The position numbers and the translations under genes are program-made. Positions 1-9,618 of a DNA stretch of 36,860 nt are shown here, in pieces (the stretch's first letter is position 1; each line of letters opens with the position of its first letter). This DNA is from Pseudomonadota bacterium (lineage in GTDB: Bacteria; Pseudomonadota; Alphaproteobacteria; Micavibrionales; UBA2020). Location: positions 1-36,860 of the forward strand of contig JAJZVA010000005.1 in assembly GCA_021845905.1 (NCBI GenBank). Direction: 5' to 3'. The notes beneath the pieces were generated by a model. The model worked only from the letters and a program-made list of their open reading frames with translations. It was not told where the DNA came from and ran no database searches.

Positions 1-2
1 CG

Positions 3-21
3 ATGGAGCACAAGGCTCCAT
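3..21. terminator. Possible hairpin/terminator at left edge
   Basis: A perfect 7-bp inverted repeat (ATGGAGC / GCTCCAT, 5-base loop) is followed by the T-rich GATTCTATTTAT. It could be an intrinsic terminator of a gene lying left of the window, but the T tract is interrupted and the upstream gene is not visible. Confidence 0.35.
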
Positions 22-105
22 GATTCTATTTATCGCATATTATTGCTGAATACGCAATATATAATTTATAAATTGTTAATTATCAATAACGCAGGCTCTA
101 AGCAT

Positions 106-134
106 TTGACCATTTCTTTATTATTATGTATATT
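106..134 (+). promoter_or_regulatory. Sigma-70-like promoter with overlapping inverted repeat
   Basis: TTGACC (106-111), 17 bases, TATATT (129-134), about 29 bases before the ATG at 163. A 9-bp-arm inverted repeat (124-132 with 138-146, TTATGTATA / TATACATAA) covers the -10 box, as an operator would. The region is AT-rich, so chance is not excluded. Confidence 0.5.
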
Positions 135-162
135 TCATATACATAAATACAGGCACGATTCC

Positions 163-1422
163 ATGTACCAAAAAATTAAAAAGCAGAACGGCGAAAAGTT
201 CGCGCAAGTCATCCGCAATTTTCACAACGGCATCTTCGAGATTCCGGAGATCGATGTGATGTTGCGCCACGCGGGGCGTGATGCGGAAGATGCGGAGAAG
301 TTGTTGCCTTATCTGATGACGCTGCTGACGACAAACGACGATGCGCCGCCGCCCGAACCGCAAAATCCATTCGATCTTTTGGAGCAGGCCGGATATGACG
401 CCTTCACCGCCGATACGCTGGAAAAACAAAACAGCATCAAAAAATATTTTCAGCCGGGCGAGCTGCTCTGCACCTTCAACGACGCGTCGCGCCATGAGAA
501 ATATCACATCGTCCACGCCGTTAAAAAAGACGTCAGGCAAATCCGCCGCGAAGATTTCAAAGGCAAGGAAAAGCGCGAGGATGAATACGGCACGTCGGTC
601 ATCTCCATCCAGATGCTTAAATCCGGCGGCTTCATCAGCATCAAGAACCGCTACAACCACGCAGTTAACAACTGCGACAACACCTTCAACAGCAACCCCG
701 ACAATATCATCGAAGGGTTGTCAGTATCCTTGAAGGATCATTTCAACGTCGAGTTCACCATAACAGAATCTCCACTGCCTGCCAATTTTCTTTTGGTCGG
801 CGAGCAAAAACAAATCTTCAAATATCACCACGAGATCAATAACGTCTATTACGGCGATCAGGCCTGGGTGCAAAACGGCGAGATCCACGTCATCGATAAA
901 TCCGCCGGAGACGCGCTGTTCGATTATTTCCGCTTCGACAATAAAACCAAGACGCTGATCAAGCTCGACCCAAACTACGAGGACAGCTTCGCCGACGATT
1001 TCAACCGCGCCTACGGCGGCAACAAGGCATTGATCGTCAAAAACGGCAACCTGATGCTGGGTGAAGACGTGCTGATCGGCGCGGAAAATTCCCGCATCAA
1101 GACGCTCGATCTGCCGGAGCTTGCAGAGATGGGTCATTATTGCCTTTGCAATGCCCGCGCGCTGACGGAATTAAATGTCCCCGCACTCACGGCAATGGGT
1201 GCTTGGTGCCTTCAAAATATCGACTCCCTGACGATGTTCAACGCCCCCGCGCTCACGACAATGGGCAGTCACTGCCTTTGCAATGCCTACGCCCTGACGA
1301 CGCTCAATGCGCCGTTGCTCGGTAAAATTCCTGATGATATCCGCAAGACTCTTCGCAAAAACAATCCCTCGCGCATCCGCGCGGGTATGCGGCGGCGCAT
1401 GGGCTTTTTATCGCGCCGGTAG
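163..1422 (+). CDS. Hypothetical protein with C-terminal LRR-like repeats
   Basis: Predicted 419 aa. I chose the ATG at 163 because codons 43-162 lie in AT-rich non-coding-looking DNA that contains a promoter, and the sequence becomes protein-like at MYQKIKKQNGEK. The body (residues 1 to about 310) matches no family I recognise. Residues about 317-388 hold three imperfect 22-23-residue units of the form PALTxMGxxCLxNxxxLTxLNA, resembling BspA-like/LRR_5 leucine-rich repeats, usually protein-binding modules. A basic tail (RRRMGFLSRR) ends the protein. There is no signal peptide or membrane segment from this start. It is a single-gene unit that converges on eno with an 8-base gap. The Shine-Dalgarno is weak (AGG at 151). 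Function unknown. Confidence 0.8.
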   Translation: MYQKIKKQNGEKFAQVIRNFHNGIFEIPEIDVMLRHAGRDAEDAEKLLPYLMTLLTTNDDAPPPEPQNPFDLLEQAGYDAFTADTLEKQNSIKKYFQPGELLCTFNDASRHEKYHIVHAVKKDVRQIRREDFKGKEKREDEYGTSVISIQMLKSGGFISIKNRYNHAVNNCDNTFNSNPDNIIEGLSVSLKDHFNVEFTITESPLPANFLLVGEQKQIFKYHHEINNVYYGDQAWVQNGEIHVIDKSAGDALFDYFRFDNKTKTLIKLDPNYEDSFADDFNRAYGGNKALIVKNGNLMLGEDVLIGAENSRIKTLDLPELAEMGHYCLCNARALTELNVPALTAMGAWCLQNIDSLTMFNAPALTTMGSHCLCNAYALTTLNAPLLGKIPDDIRKTLRKNNPSRIRAGMRRRMGFLSRR

Positions 1423-1430
1423 AGGGCTTC

Positions 1431-2817
<1,387 letters not shown>

Positions 2818-2840
2818 CAGGCGGACTTGGGGTCCTGACC

Positions 2841-3344
2841 TTAGGCGATTTCCCCCTGCAGGATGGCGCCGGTGCCGAACTGCCGGCGTATCAGGTCGAG
2901 CGCGGCGGCGTGAAAGTGCGGCCCGCCGGAAGAAGCGCTGTAATGTTCGAGCACGAACGGACGGATTTCGGCCTCCCACAGCGCGAAAGCCGCCGCCATG
3001 ATGCAGGCGTCCGTATCGACGCCGCAAAGTCCGACGCTTTTGTATTTCTTCAGGGCGGCGAGCAGTTCGGGCGGCGGTGCATAGCCGAAATGTTCGAATA
3101 CCGGCGCGTTTCCCACATAAATTTCCGGCACGAGATCGGCCTGCCCCGCCGTCATGCAGTCCTGCCAGTCGAGATGCCTCTCATAGAGGCTGCCCGGATG
3201 GTTGCGGTATTTCAGGTAGTAGAGATGCCCGGGCGGCCATGCGCGGACAAGGCTGGCGACGGGGCCGACGACGCGCTCGGAGCCGTGCTCCATGAAGCCG
3301 TTCTGGATGTCGATGACAAGCAGCGCTTCGGGTTTCGCCGTCAT
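2841..3344 (-). CDS. Isochorismatase-like cysteine hydrolase
   Basis: 167 aa, cysteine hydrolase superfamily (nicotinamidase/isochorismatase fold). Visible: Asp12 in VIDIQNGF, the cis-peptide/nucleophile region GLCGVDTDACIMAAA with Cys114, and the following strand FVLEHYSAS. The Lys expected between them is not evident: the segment APVFEHFGYAPPPEL aligns with the usual Lys-x-x-x-Ser-x-Phe but has Glu84 where Lys is expected. Substrate cannot be named from sequence. ATG at 3344 shares its A with the kdsA stop (TGATG), so translation is probably coupled to kdsA. Cytoplasmic; no signal peptide. Confidence 0.85.
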   Translation of the reverse strand: MTAKPEALLVIDIQNGFMEHGSERVVGPVASLVRAWPPGHLYYLKYRNHPGSLYERHLDWQDCMTAGQADLVPEIYVGNAPVFEHFGYAPPPELLAALKKYKSVGLCGVDTDACIMAAAFALWEAEIRPFVLEHYSASSGGPHFHAAALDLIRRQFGTGAILQGEIA

Positions 3345-4201
3345 CAGGCGGCCTTTGCTTTCGCGTAAGATTCGGGTTTCAGCAGCCGGTCGATGGAAAC
3401 GAGTTGCTCCAGCAAAGCGGGCATGTCTTTCAGGTTGACCATGTTGGGGCCGTCGGACGGCGCTTTGTCAGGGTCTTGGTGCGTTTCCATGAAGACGGCC
3501 GCGACAACGCCGGTCGCTATTGCCGCGCGCGCGAGATAAGGCACCATGCGGCGGTCGCCGCCCGTCGTCGCGCCGTTGCCGCCCGGAGACTGCACCGAGT
3601 GCGTCGCGTCGAACACCACAGGATGTCCCGTTTCCGCCATCACGGGCAGGGCGCGCATGTCGTTGACCAGCGTGTTGTAGCCGAAGGTCACGCCCCGCTC
3701 GCACAGCATCACGTCTTTGTTGCCGCTGTCGGTGATTTTGGCGGCGACGTTTTTCATGTCCCACGGCGCGAGAAACTGGCCTTTTTTGACGTTGATCGGT
3801 TTGCCGGTTTTGGCGGCGGCGATCAGAAGGTCGGTCTGGCGGCAGAGGAACGCGGGGATTTGCAAAACGTCGACATGTTCCGCGACGGCGGCGCATTGCT
3901 CGGGCGCGTGCACGTCGGTGACGACGGGCAGGCCGGTTTGTTTGCGCAAGTCGTCGAAGATCGGCATCGCTTTGTCAAATCCCATGCCGCGTCCGCCTTT
4001 CAGCGACGTGCGGTTGGCCTTGTCGAACGATGTTTTGTAGACGAATGGGATGTTCAGCTTTTGGGTGATCTCTTTCAGCGCGCCCGCCATGTCGAAGGCG
4101 TGATCCTTGCTTTCGAGCGCGCAAGGCCCCGCGATCAGCATGAAGGGCAGGTCGTTGCCGACTTTGAAATTCTTGAGGGAGATGTGGTGTTGTGCGGTCA
4201 T
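3344..4201 (-). CDS. kdsA: 2-dehydro-3-deoxyphosphooctonate aldolase (KDO-8-P synthase)
   Basis: 285 aa. Condenses phosphoenolpyruvate with D-arabinose 5-phosphate to KDO-8-phosphate, for the LPS inner core. Motifs: IAGPCALES (23-31), YKTSFDKANRTS (55-66), INVKKGQF (136-143), FDATHSVQSPGG (197-208), METHQDP (238-244). Cys27 replaces the Asn of metal-independent enzymes; with His201, Glu239 and Asp250 it makes the four-ligand site of the metal-dependent class (spacing close to that of the Aquifex enzyme). I chose ATG 4201, not an ATG 54 bases upstream, because AAAGGA stands 7-8 bases before it and homology begins there. First gene of the run kdsA - hydrolase - eno, consuming PEP next to the gene of the enzyme that makes it. 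Confidence 0.96.
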   Translation of the reverse strand: MTAQHHISLKNFKVGNDLPFMLIAGPCALESKDHAFDMAGALKEITQKLNIPFVYKTSFDKANRTSLKGGRGMGFDKAMPIFDDLRKQTGLPVVTDVHAPEQCAAVAEHVDVLQIPAFLCRQTDLLIAAAKTGKPINVKKGQFLAPWDMKNVAAKITDSGNKDVMLCERGVTFGYNTLVNDMRALPVMAETGHPVVFDATHSVQSPGGNGATTGGDRRMVPYLARAAIATGVVAAVFMETHQDPDKAPSDGPNMVNLKDMPALLEQLVSIDRLLKPESYAKAKAA

Positions 4202-4227
4202 GGGTTTTTTCCTTTGAATACAGGCGG

Positions 4228-4255
4228 AATTTAGCATGTGCGGGCGACATGTCAA
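4228..4255 (-). promoter_or_regulatory. Candidate kdsA promoter
   Basis: Minus strand: TTGACA (4255-4250), 16-base spacer, TAAATT (4233-4228), about 27 bases before the kdsA ATG. A perfect -35 and reasonable -10 make this one of the better promoters in the window. Confidence 0.6.
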
Positions 4256-4324
4256 TGTTTTTCATATTTATGTTTTTTTACCGATGTCGTGAACAGCAAA
4301 AAAAAAACGTCATAGACATAAGCG

Positions 4325-4358
4325 TATAATTATTATATGAATGCGTATTCATATAATA
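4325..4358 (+). promoter_or_regulatory. TATAAT box followed by a 12-bp-arm palindrome
   Basis: A perfect TATAAT (4325-4330) lacks a good -35. Directly after it, arms 4331-4342 (TATTATATGAAT) and 4347-4358 (ATTCATATAATA) pair perfectly around GCGT. The palindrome covers the expected transcription start, 19 bases before the ATG at 4377; it could be an operator for an autorepressor or a 5'-UTR hairpin. Confidence 0.5.
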
Positions 4359-4376
4359 TTTTATTAGGAAAAAATC

Positions 4377-5330
4377 ATGGCCGAGATGTTGAATATTGCC
4401 AGGGCGGACGCGGAGCCATTTTATGTGGACCCCGAGAAGATCACCGCCATCCATATCGCGCAGGACAATATCCGCGTTTCCGGCGCTGCCGGCGAAATGT
4501 TTTCGATCAATGCCGACTATAGAGGCGTCGATCTCGAGGACATGCTGCAAAAGATGCGCGACAGCGGCAATCCCATGCTGGGCTTTCCGGTCAGGTATGA
4601 AGGCGGCATGGAATATCCCTGCTATATCTCGCCGCGTGCGGTTACGTACCTGTCGGTTTTGGGGCATACGGCCAGCGGCAACGTCAAGGTTCTGGCGGGC
4701 GTCAAGGGCGTCAACAGAATAGAGACGGCGACGGCCGGCATGACGCAGAAAGAATATACGGACATTCACGACGCCGTCCTCGCCGCCAAGGATATGCTGG
4801 ATCTCAAGTCGCTTTGCATAGATCCGCGCGCGGTGGCGCAGATCGTGGATTGCGGGGATCGCCTGACGTTTTCTTTCGACCAGACGGGCGATGTCAATAT
4901 CATCGTCAAGCGCCCGCCCGTTCTCGGCGACAATCCGCGCGATACGGAGAACATGTCGCCTGAAGAATATAACCGGATGCTCTCCGCCTATCCCAAGGCC
5001 GTCGCCGAGGCGCAAGCAAGGGCGCATTTCAATTTCGCCGCAGGTATCGTCTCTTACGAACAAAACCGCCTGGTCAATCTCTCCACCGCGGACCGCGTCA
5101 ACTATATCCGCAAGAAAGACATCAGTCATGTCAGTTTCTATGACGCTCCCGAGCGCGGCGATTATTACCTGAGCGTTTTTCCCCGCAAGGACTTGCCGGA
5201 CAGGACGAACCTGGTCGTCATTTTCAACTCGGCCGCCGAGCGTCAGGCCGCTTTCGATATGTTGCAGAACGCGCCCGCGGAAGAGCCGGAATATCCCGGA
5301 AAAAGCGTGGTCAAAAAGTATAAATGGTAA
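4377..5330 (+). CDS. Hypothetical protein with four internal repeats
   Basis: 317 aa, no signal peptide or membrane segment, no family I recognise. Four short stretches share the pattern hydrophobic-[DS]-P/T-x-x-[VI]-x-x-[IL]: residues about 16-27 (YVDPEKITAIHI), 83-94 (YISPRAVTYLSV), 147-158 (CIDPRAVAQIVD) and 233-244 (LVNLSTADRVNY). Each is followed by alternating hydrophobic residues and then, in most, a helical-looking stretch, so the protein may be a tandem of small alpha/beta domains. ATG 4377 has AGGA 7 bases upstream. Monocistronic: divergent from kdsA, 74 bases before ftsB. The promoter region carries a striking palindrome. Role unknown. Confidence 0.85.
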   Translation: MAEMLNIARADAEPFYVDPEKITAIHIAQDNIRVSGAAGEMFSINADYRGVDLEDMLQKMRDSGNPMLGFPVRYEGGMEYPCYISPRAVTYLSVLGHTASGNVKVLAGVKGVNRIETATAGMTQKEYTDIHDAVLAAKDMLDLKSLCIDPRAVAQIVDCGDRLTFSFDQTGDVNIIVKRPPVLGDNPRDTENMSPEEYNRMLSAYPKAVAEAQARAHFNFAAGIVSYEQNRLVNLSTADRVNYIRKKDISHVSFYDAPERGDYYLSVFPRKDLPDRTNLVVIFNSAAERQAAFDMLQNAPAEEPEYPGKSVVKKYKW

Positions 5331-5369
5331 AGCCGGGTCTTGCCCGCCGCGCGCCTGCTCTTTTTTGGA

Positions 5370-5398
5370 TTGACGGTTTTTGTTCTCTGTGATTCCAT
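5370..5398 (+). promoter_or_regulatory. Weak candidate promoter for ftsB
   Basis: TTGACG (5370-5375), 17 bases, TTCCAT (5393-5398; only 3 of 6). It would place the start almost on the ftsB ATG at 5405, so a leaderless or very short leader transcript. Low certainty. Confidence 0.25.
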
Positions 5399-5404
5399 AG
5401 GCAA

Positions 5405-5719
5405 ATGAGCGCCTTGCCGCAAAATGACCGCAAACTGATTTCGCAGATGCTGGCGACGCTCTCCAGTTTCGGTCTGTTCGTGTATTTCTGCTATTTCCTG
5501 CTTCATGGCAATATGGGCTATTTCGCGTTGCAAGGCTTGAACGACAAGCTCGCGGCGGCGCAGGCGGAATACGATCAGGTGCACGCGGAGCGCATGGCGC
5601 TGCAAAACAGGGTCGTGCAACTGCGCCCCGGCAGCATCGATCCCGATATGCTGAGCGAGCGGGCGCGCATCGTTCTCGGCTACGCGAAGTCGGACGAACG
5701 CGTCCTGATCGATCCGTGA
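5405..5719 (+). CDS. ftsB: FtsB/DivIC-family cell division protein
   Basis: 104 aa bitopic membrane protein. A short cytoplasmic N-terminus is followed by a transmembrane helix at about residues 20-36 (SSFGLFVYFCYFLLHG), then a predicted coiled coil (about 42-72, LNDKLAAAQAEYDQVHAERM) and a C-terminal patch with DPDMLSERARIVLGYA, typical of the FtsB/DivIC family, which links divisome proteins FtsL and FtsQ. The position immediately before pdhA is conserved in alphaproteobacteria. The ribosome site is weak (AGGC just before ATG). About 170 bases separate it from pdhA. Confidence 0.88.
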   Translation: MSALPQNDRKLISQMLATLSSFGLFVYFCYFLLHGNMGYFALQGLNDKLAAAQAEYDQVHAERMALQNRVVQLRPGSIDPDMLSERARIVLGYAKSDERVLIDP

Positions 5720-5813
5720 CGGAAGAAACGCCCGTTTATTGCTGCGCCGCACAATGAATTTCATGTGTCTTTTCTATTATTATGGCATTTATTCGGCGTG
5801 AAGCATGTTGCAA

Positions 5814-5825
5814 AAGAGGCCTCTT
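5814..5825. repeat. 12-bp perfect palindrome before pdhA
   Basis: AAGAGGCCTCTT lies 62 bases before the likely pdhA start. It has operator-like symmetry, but I know of no regulator with this site; the function is unproven. Confidence 0.3.
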
Positions 5826-5887
5826 GGGCTTAGGTTTTGAGCCTGGCGAAAAAACGCAAATTCTTAAGGACAAAAGGGGAAAGCTCC

Positions 5888-6922
5888 TTGGCGAAACCAA
5901 CATCCGCAAGTCCGCCGGTTTCCGGCGGCAAGGCAAAATTGCAATCCGTGAACGCGGCGTCCAACGTCGCCACGCCGGAGCAGATGCTCGCTTTTTATAA
6001 AGGCATGTTGCTGATCCGCCGCTTCGAGGAAAAAGCGGGCCAGCTCTACGGCATGGGTTTGATCGGCGGGTTCTGCCACCTTTACATCGGGCAGGAAGCG
6101 GTCGTCACCGGCGTGCAGTCGGTGCTGGAGCCGAAAGACTCGGTCATCACAGCCTACCGCGACCACGGCCATATGCTCGCCTGCGGCATGGATCCGAAGG
6201 GCGTGATGGCGGAGCTGACCGGACGCGCGGGCGGCTATTCGCGCGGCAAGGGCGGCTCGATGCACATGTTCAGCCGCGAGAAGAATTTTTACGGCGGCCA
6301 CGGCATCGTCGGTGCGACGGGGCCGCTCGGCATCGGGCTGGCATTTGCGCACAAATATCGCGGCGACGGCGGCATCACCACCGCTTATTACGGCGATGGC
6401 GCGGCCAATCAGGGGCAGGTGCACGAGGCGTACAACATCGCCTCGCTGTGGAAGCTGCCGATCATCTTCATCATCGAAAACAACAAATACGGCATGGGCA
6501 CGAGCCAGAAGCGCCACGCCGCGGGCGATCTGCTCAAGCGCGCCGAAGGCTTCGGCATCTCCGGCGAAAAGGTCGACGGCATGGACGTGCTCGCCGTGCG
6601 GTCTGCGGCGCTGAAAGCGGTCGAGCATGTGCGCACGGGAGACGGCCCGATGCTGCTGGAAGTCGAAACCTACCGCTATCGCGGCCACTCGATGTCCGAC
6701 CCCGGCAAGTATCGCAGCAAGGAAGAAGTCGAGGACATGCGCGAGCATCACGATCCGATCGAGCACATCCGCAAGGCCATTCTGGGCAGCGGAAAAATGA
6801 CCGAGGAGGCCTTCAAGCCCATCGACAAGGAAATCAAAGAGATCGTCAACGCCGCCGCGGACTTCGCGCAGGCCAGTCCTGAGCCGGACCCGTCCGAGCT
6901 TTGGACGGATGTGTTGCTGTAA
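5888..6922 (+). CDS. pdhA: Pyruvate dehydrogenase E1 component, alpha subunit
   Basis: 344 aa from a TTG start at 5888. The frame is open further up (another TTG at 5837), but only 5888 has a good ribosome site (AAAAGGGGA, 7 bases before) and the resulting length fits the family; no ATG is available in the right place. Thiamine-diphosphate motif GDGAAN at 169-174 running to ENN about residue 200; also LLIRRFEEKAGQLYGMGLIGGFCHLYIGQE-type N-terminus, GSMHMF and the phosphorylation-loop-like YRYRGHSMSDPGKYR. With PdhB it decarboxylates pyruvate and transfers acetyl to lipoyl groups. First gene of pdhA-pdhB-pdhC-lpd, 16 bases before pdhB. Confidence 0.96.
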   Translation: MAKPTSASPPVSGGKAKLQSVNAASNVATPEQMLAFYKGMLLIRRFEEKAGQLYGMGLIGGFCHLYIGQEAVVTGVQSVLEPKDSVITAYRDHGHMLACGMDPKGVMAELTGRAGGYSRGKGGSMHMFSREKNFYGGHGIVGATGPLGIGLAFAHKYRGDGGITTAYYGDGAANQGQVHEAYNIASLWKLPIIFIIENNKYGMGTSQKRHAAGDLLKRAEGFGISGEKVDGMDVLAVRSAALKAVEHVRTGDGPMLLEVETYRYRGHSMSDPGKYRSKEEVEDMREHHDPIEHIRKAILGSGKMTEEAFKPIDKEIKEIVNAAADFAQASPEPDPSELWTDVLL

Positions 6923-6938
6923 AGGAAGGGTTTAGAAC

Positions 6939-8333
6939 ATGTCCATTCAAATTCTCATGCCCGCGCTGTCGCCGACCATGACCGAAGGCAAGCTTGCCAG
7001 ATGGGTCAAGCACGAAGGCGACGCCGTCAAGGCGGGTCAGGTGATTGCCGAGATCGAGACGGACAAGGCGACGATGGAGGTCGAGGCGGTCGACGAGGGC
7101 GTGATCGGTAAAATTCTCGTCGCGGAAGGCGCGGAGGGCGTCGCCGTCAACACGCCGATCGCGGTTCTGCTCGAAGACGGCGAAGACGCAGGAGATGTCG
7201 AGGTGACGTCATCGCCGTGCAGCATGCCCGAGCCGAAGATGATGGACACAAAGCCGCCCGCATGCCCGCCGCAAGCGCCTGCGCCAGCCGCGCATGCCGC
7301 ACCCGCGCAGGCCGTGGTGGATATCGACGAGGAAAAGTTTTTCAAAAACGTTCAGACCATGACGGTGCGCGAAGCGCTCTGCGCCGCGATGGCGGAAGAA
7401 ATGCGCCGCGACGGCGACGTCTTCGTCATGGGCGAGGAAGTGGCGGAATATCAGGGCGCATACAAGGTCACGCAAGGCCTGTTGCAGGAATTCGGCGACA
7501 GGCGCGTTATTGATACGCCGATCACCGAATATGGCTTCGCCGGCCTCGGCGTCGGCGCGGCCTTCGCGGGGCTAAAGCCGGTCGTCGAATTCATGACCTT
7601 CAACTTCGCCATGCAGGCCATCGACCACGTCGTCAACTCCGCCGCCAAGACATTATACATGGCGGGCGGACAGCTCGGTTGCCCCATCGTCTTCCGCGGG
7701 CCGAACGGAGCGGCGTCGCGCGTCGGCGCGCAGCACTCGCAGTGCTACGCGAGCTGGTACGGGCATGTGCCGGGGCTGAAAGTCATCGCGCCATGGTCGG
7801 GCGCGGACGCGAAAGGACTGCTCAAGGCCGCGATCCGCGACCCCAATCCGGTCGTCTTCCTTGAAAACGAAATCATGTACGGGCAGAGCTTCGATGTGCC
7901 GGTCGATCCGGAATTCATCATCCCGATCGGCAGGGCGAAGATCGAGCGCGCGGGCACGGACGTCACCATCACCGCGTTTTCGCGCATGGTCGGCGTCGCG
8001 CTTCAGGCGGCTGAAAAGCTCGCGGAGCAGGGCATCAGCGCGGAAGTGATCAACCTGCGCACCATCCGCCCGCTCGACGTCGAGACGATCGCTGCGAGCG
8101 TGAAGAAGACCAACCGTCTTGTGTCGGTCGAGGAAGGCTGGTATTTCGCGGGCATGGGCGCGGAGATCGCGGCGCAGATGATGGAGGTCTGTTTCGACGA
8201 TCTCGATGCGCCGGTCGTGCGCGTGTATGGCGCGGACGTGCCGATGCCTTACGCCGCCAACCTCGAAAAGCTCGCCCTGCCGCAGGAAGAAGACATCATC
8301 ACCGCAGCGAAGAAGGTAGCCTATGCCGCATAA
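6939..8333 (+). CDS. pdhB: Pyruvate dehydrogenase E1 component, beta subunit, with lipoyl domain
   Basis: 464 aa. Residues 1-80 are a biotinyl/lipoyl domain with Lys43 in [11 protein letters not shown] as the lipoylation site. After an Ala/Pro-rich linker (about 88-125), residues 135-464 form the E1-beta transketolase-like fold ([86 protein letters not shown]). The lipoyl fusion on E1-beta is a known alphaproteobacterial trait. Ribosome site AAGGAAGGG before ATG 6939. The end overlaps pdhC by 11 bases, so the subunits are probably translationally coupled. Confidence 0.97.
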   Translation: MSIQILMPALSPTMTEGKLARWVKHEGDAVKAGQVIAEIETDKATMEVEAVDEGVIGKILVAEGAEGVAVNTPIAVLLEDGEDAGDVEVTSSPCSMPEPKMMDTKPPACPPQAPAPAAHAAPAQAVVDIDEEKFFKNVQTMTVREALCAAMAEEMRRDGDVFVMGEEVAEYQGAYKVTQGLLQEFGDRRVIDTPITEYGFAGLGVGAAFAGLKPVVEFMTFNFAMQAIDHVVNSAAKTLYMAGGQLGCPIVFRGPNGAASRVGAQHSQCYASWYGHVPGLKVIAPWSGADAKGLLKAAIRDPNPVVFLENEIMYGQSFDVPVDPEFIIPIGRAKIERAGTDVTITAFSRMVGVALQAAEKLAEQGISAEVINLRTIRPLDVETIAASVKKTNRLVSVEEGWYFAGMGAEIAAQMMEVCFDDLDAPVVRVYGADVPMPYAANLEKLALPQEEDIITAAKKVAYAA

Positions 8334-9618
8334 CGTATTGATGCCGGCGCTCTCGCCGACGATGACCGAAGGCAAGCTCGCCAAGTGGGTCAAGAAAGAA
8401 GGCGATAAAGTCAAGGCCGGACAGGTCATCGCCGAAATCGAAACCGACAAGGCGACGATGGAAGTCGAGGCGGTCGACGAAGGCACGCTCGGAAAAATTC
8501 TCGTCGCGGAAGGCACTGAAGGCGTCGCCGTCAACACGCTGATCGCCGTGCTGCTCGAAGAGGGCGAGACGGCGAATGATATAAAGACAGACGCCGCACC
8601 GGCACCGAAAGCCGCCGCACCTGCACCCGCGGCGCCGGTCAAAACAGTGACGCCCGCGAATACGCAGAGCCCCGCGCCGCAAAAGACGGTCGCATTGCTG
8701 CCGCAAAAATCTGTTGCGCCGCTCTCGCAACAGGGCGGGCGCATTTATGCCTCGCCGCTGGCGAAACGTCTGGCGAAGGAACGCGGGATTGATTTGTCGC
8801 GCGTGACAGGTTCCGGCCCGCACGGACGGATTGTCAAGAGCGATCTCGATAAAGCGCCTGTCGGCGTTGCGCCGGTGAAGTCGGCTTCACCGACGTCATC
8901 CATCGACGCCAAAGCGCTGGCCGATGCGTATGGGATTCCCTACACGCTGCAGCCCAATTCCGGCGTGCGCAAGGTGATCGCCCGCCGTCTGCTGGAATCG
9001 AAGCAGACCGTGCCGCACTTTTATCTCACCGTCGATTGCGAGCTGGACGCGCTGCTCAAAATCCGCAAGGACCTGAACGACGGCGCGACGGATTTCAAGA
9101 TTTCCGTCAACGACTTCATCATCAAGGCGACGGCGGCGGCGCTGGTGAAATATCCCGCGGCGAACGTCTCGTGGACGGACGACGCGCTGTTGCAATATAC
9201 GCGCGCGGACGTGTCGGTCGCCGTCGCGACGCCGAACGGCCTCATCACGCCGATCATCAAGGACGCGGCGAACAAGAGCCTGAAAGTCATTTCCAACGAG
9301 ATGAAAGAACTGGCGCAAAAAGCCAAGGACGGCAAACTGAAGCCCGCAGAGTTTCAGGGCGGGACGATCTCCGTTTCCAATCTCGGCATGTTCGGCATCC
9401 GCGAATTTTCCGCGATCATCAACCCGCCGCAAGGGGCGATCCTCGCCGTCGGCGCGGGCGAAGAACGCGCGGTCGTCAGGAACGGGCAGTTGAAAATCGC
9501 CAATGTCATGACCGTCACCATGTCCGTCGATCACCGCGCCATCGACGGCGCGGTCGGCGCGGAGTTTTTGCAAATCTTCAAGAAACTGATCGAAAGCCCG
9601 ATGAGTTTAATCCTATGA
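8323..9618 (+). CDS. pdhC: Dihydrolipoamide acetyltransferase (PDH E2)
   Basis: 431 aa. Order: lipoyl domain 1-80 (Lys43 in [11 protein letters not shown], almost identical to that of PdhB), Ala/Pro linker, peripheral subunit-binding domain about 141-177 ([30 protein letters not shown]), second linker, then the catalytic acetyltransferase domain from about 207 with His404 and Asp408 in DHRAIDGA. E2 forms the core of the complex and makes acetyl-CoA. Starts inside pdhB (11-base overlap); its TGA overlaps the lpd ATG (ATGA). Confidence 0.97.
   Translation: MPHNVLMPALSPTMTEGKLAKWVKKEGDKVKAGQVIAEIETDKATMEVEAVDEGTLGKILVAEGTEGVAVNTLIAVLLEEGETANDIKTDAAPAPKAAAPAPAAPVKTVTPANTQSPAPQKTVALLPQKSVAPLSQQGGRIYASPLAKRLAKERGIDLSRVTGSGPHGRIVKSDLDKAPVGVAPVKSASPTSSIDAKALADAYGIPYTLQPNSGVRKVIARRLLESKQTVPHFYLTVDCELDALLKIRKDLNDGATDFKISVNDFIIKATAAALVKYPAANVSWTDDALLQYTRADVSVAVATPNGLITPIIKDAANKSLKVISNEMKELAQKAKDGKLKPAEFQGGTISVSNLGMFGIREFSAIINPPQGAILAVGAGEERAVVRNGQLKIANVMTVTMSVDHRAIDGAVGAEFLQIFKKLIESPMSLIL

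Noticed and set aside
5334-5366. Terminator after the 4377 gene
   Set aside because: The only stem (CGGG/CCCG) is 4 bp and lies about 20 bases from the T6 run.
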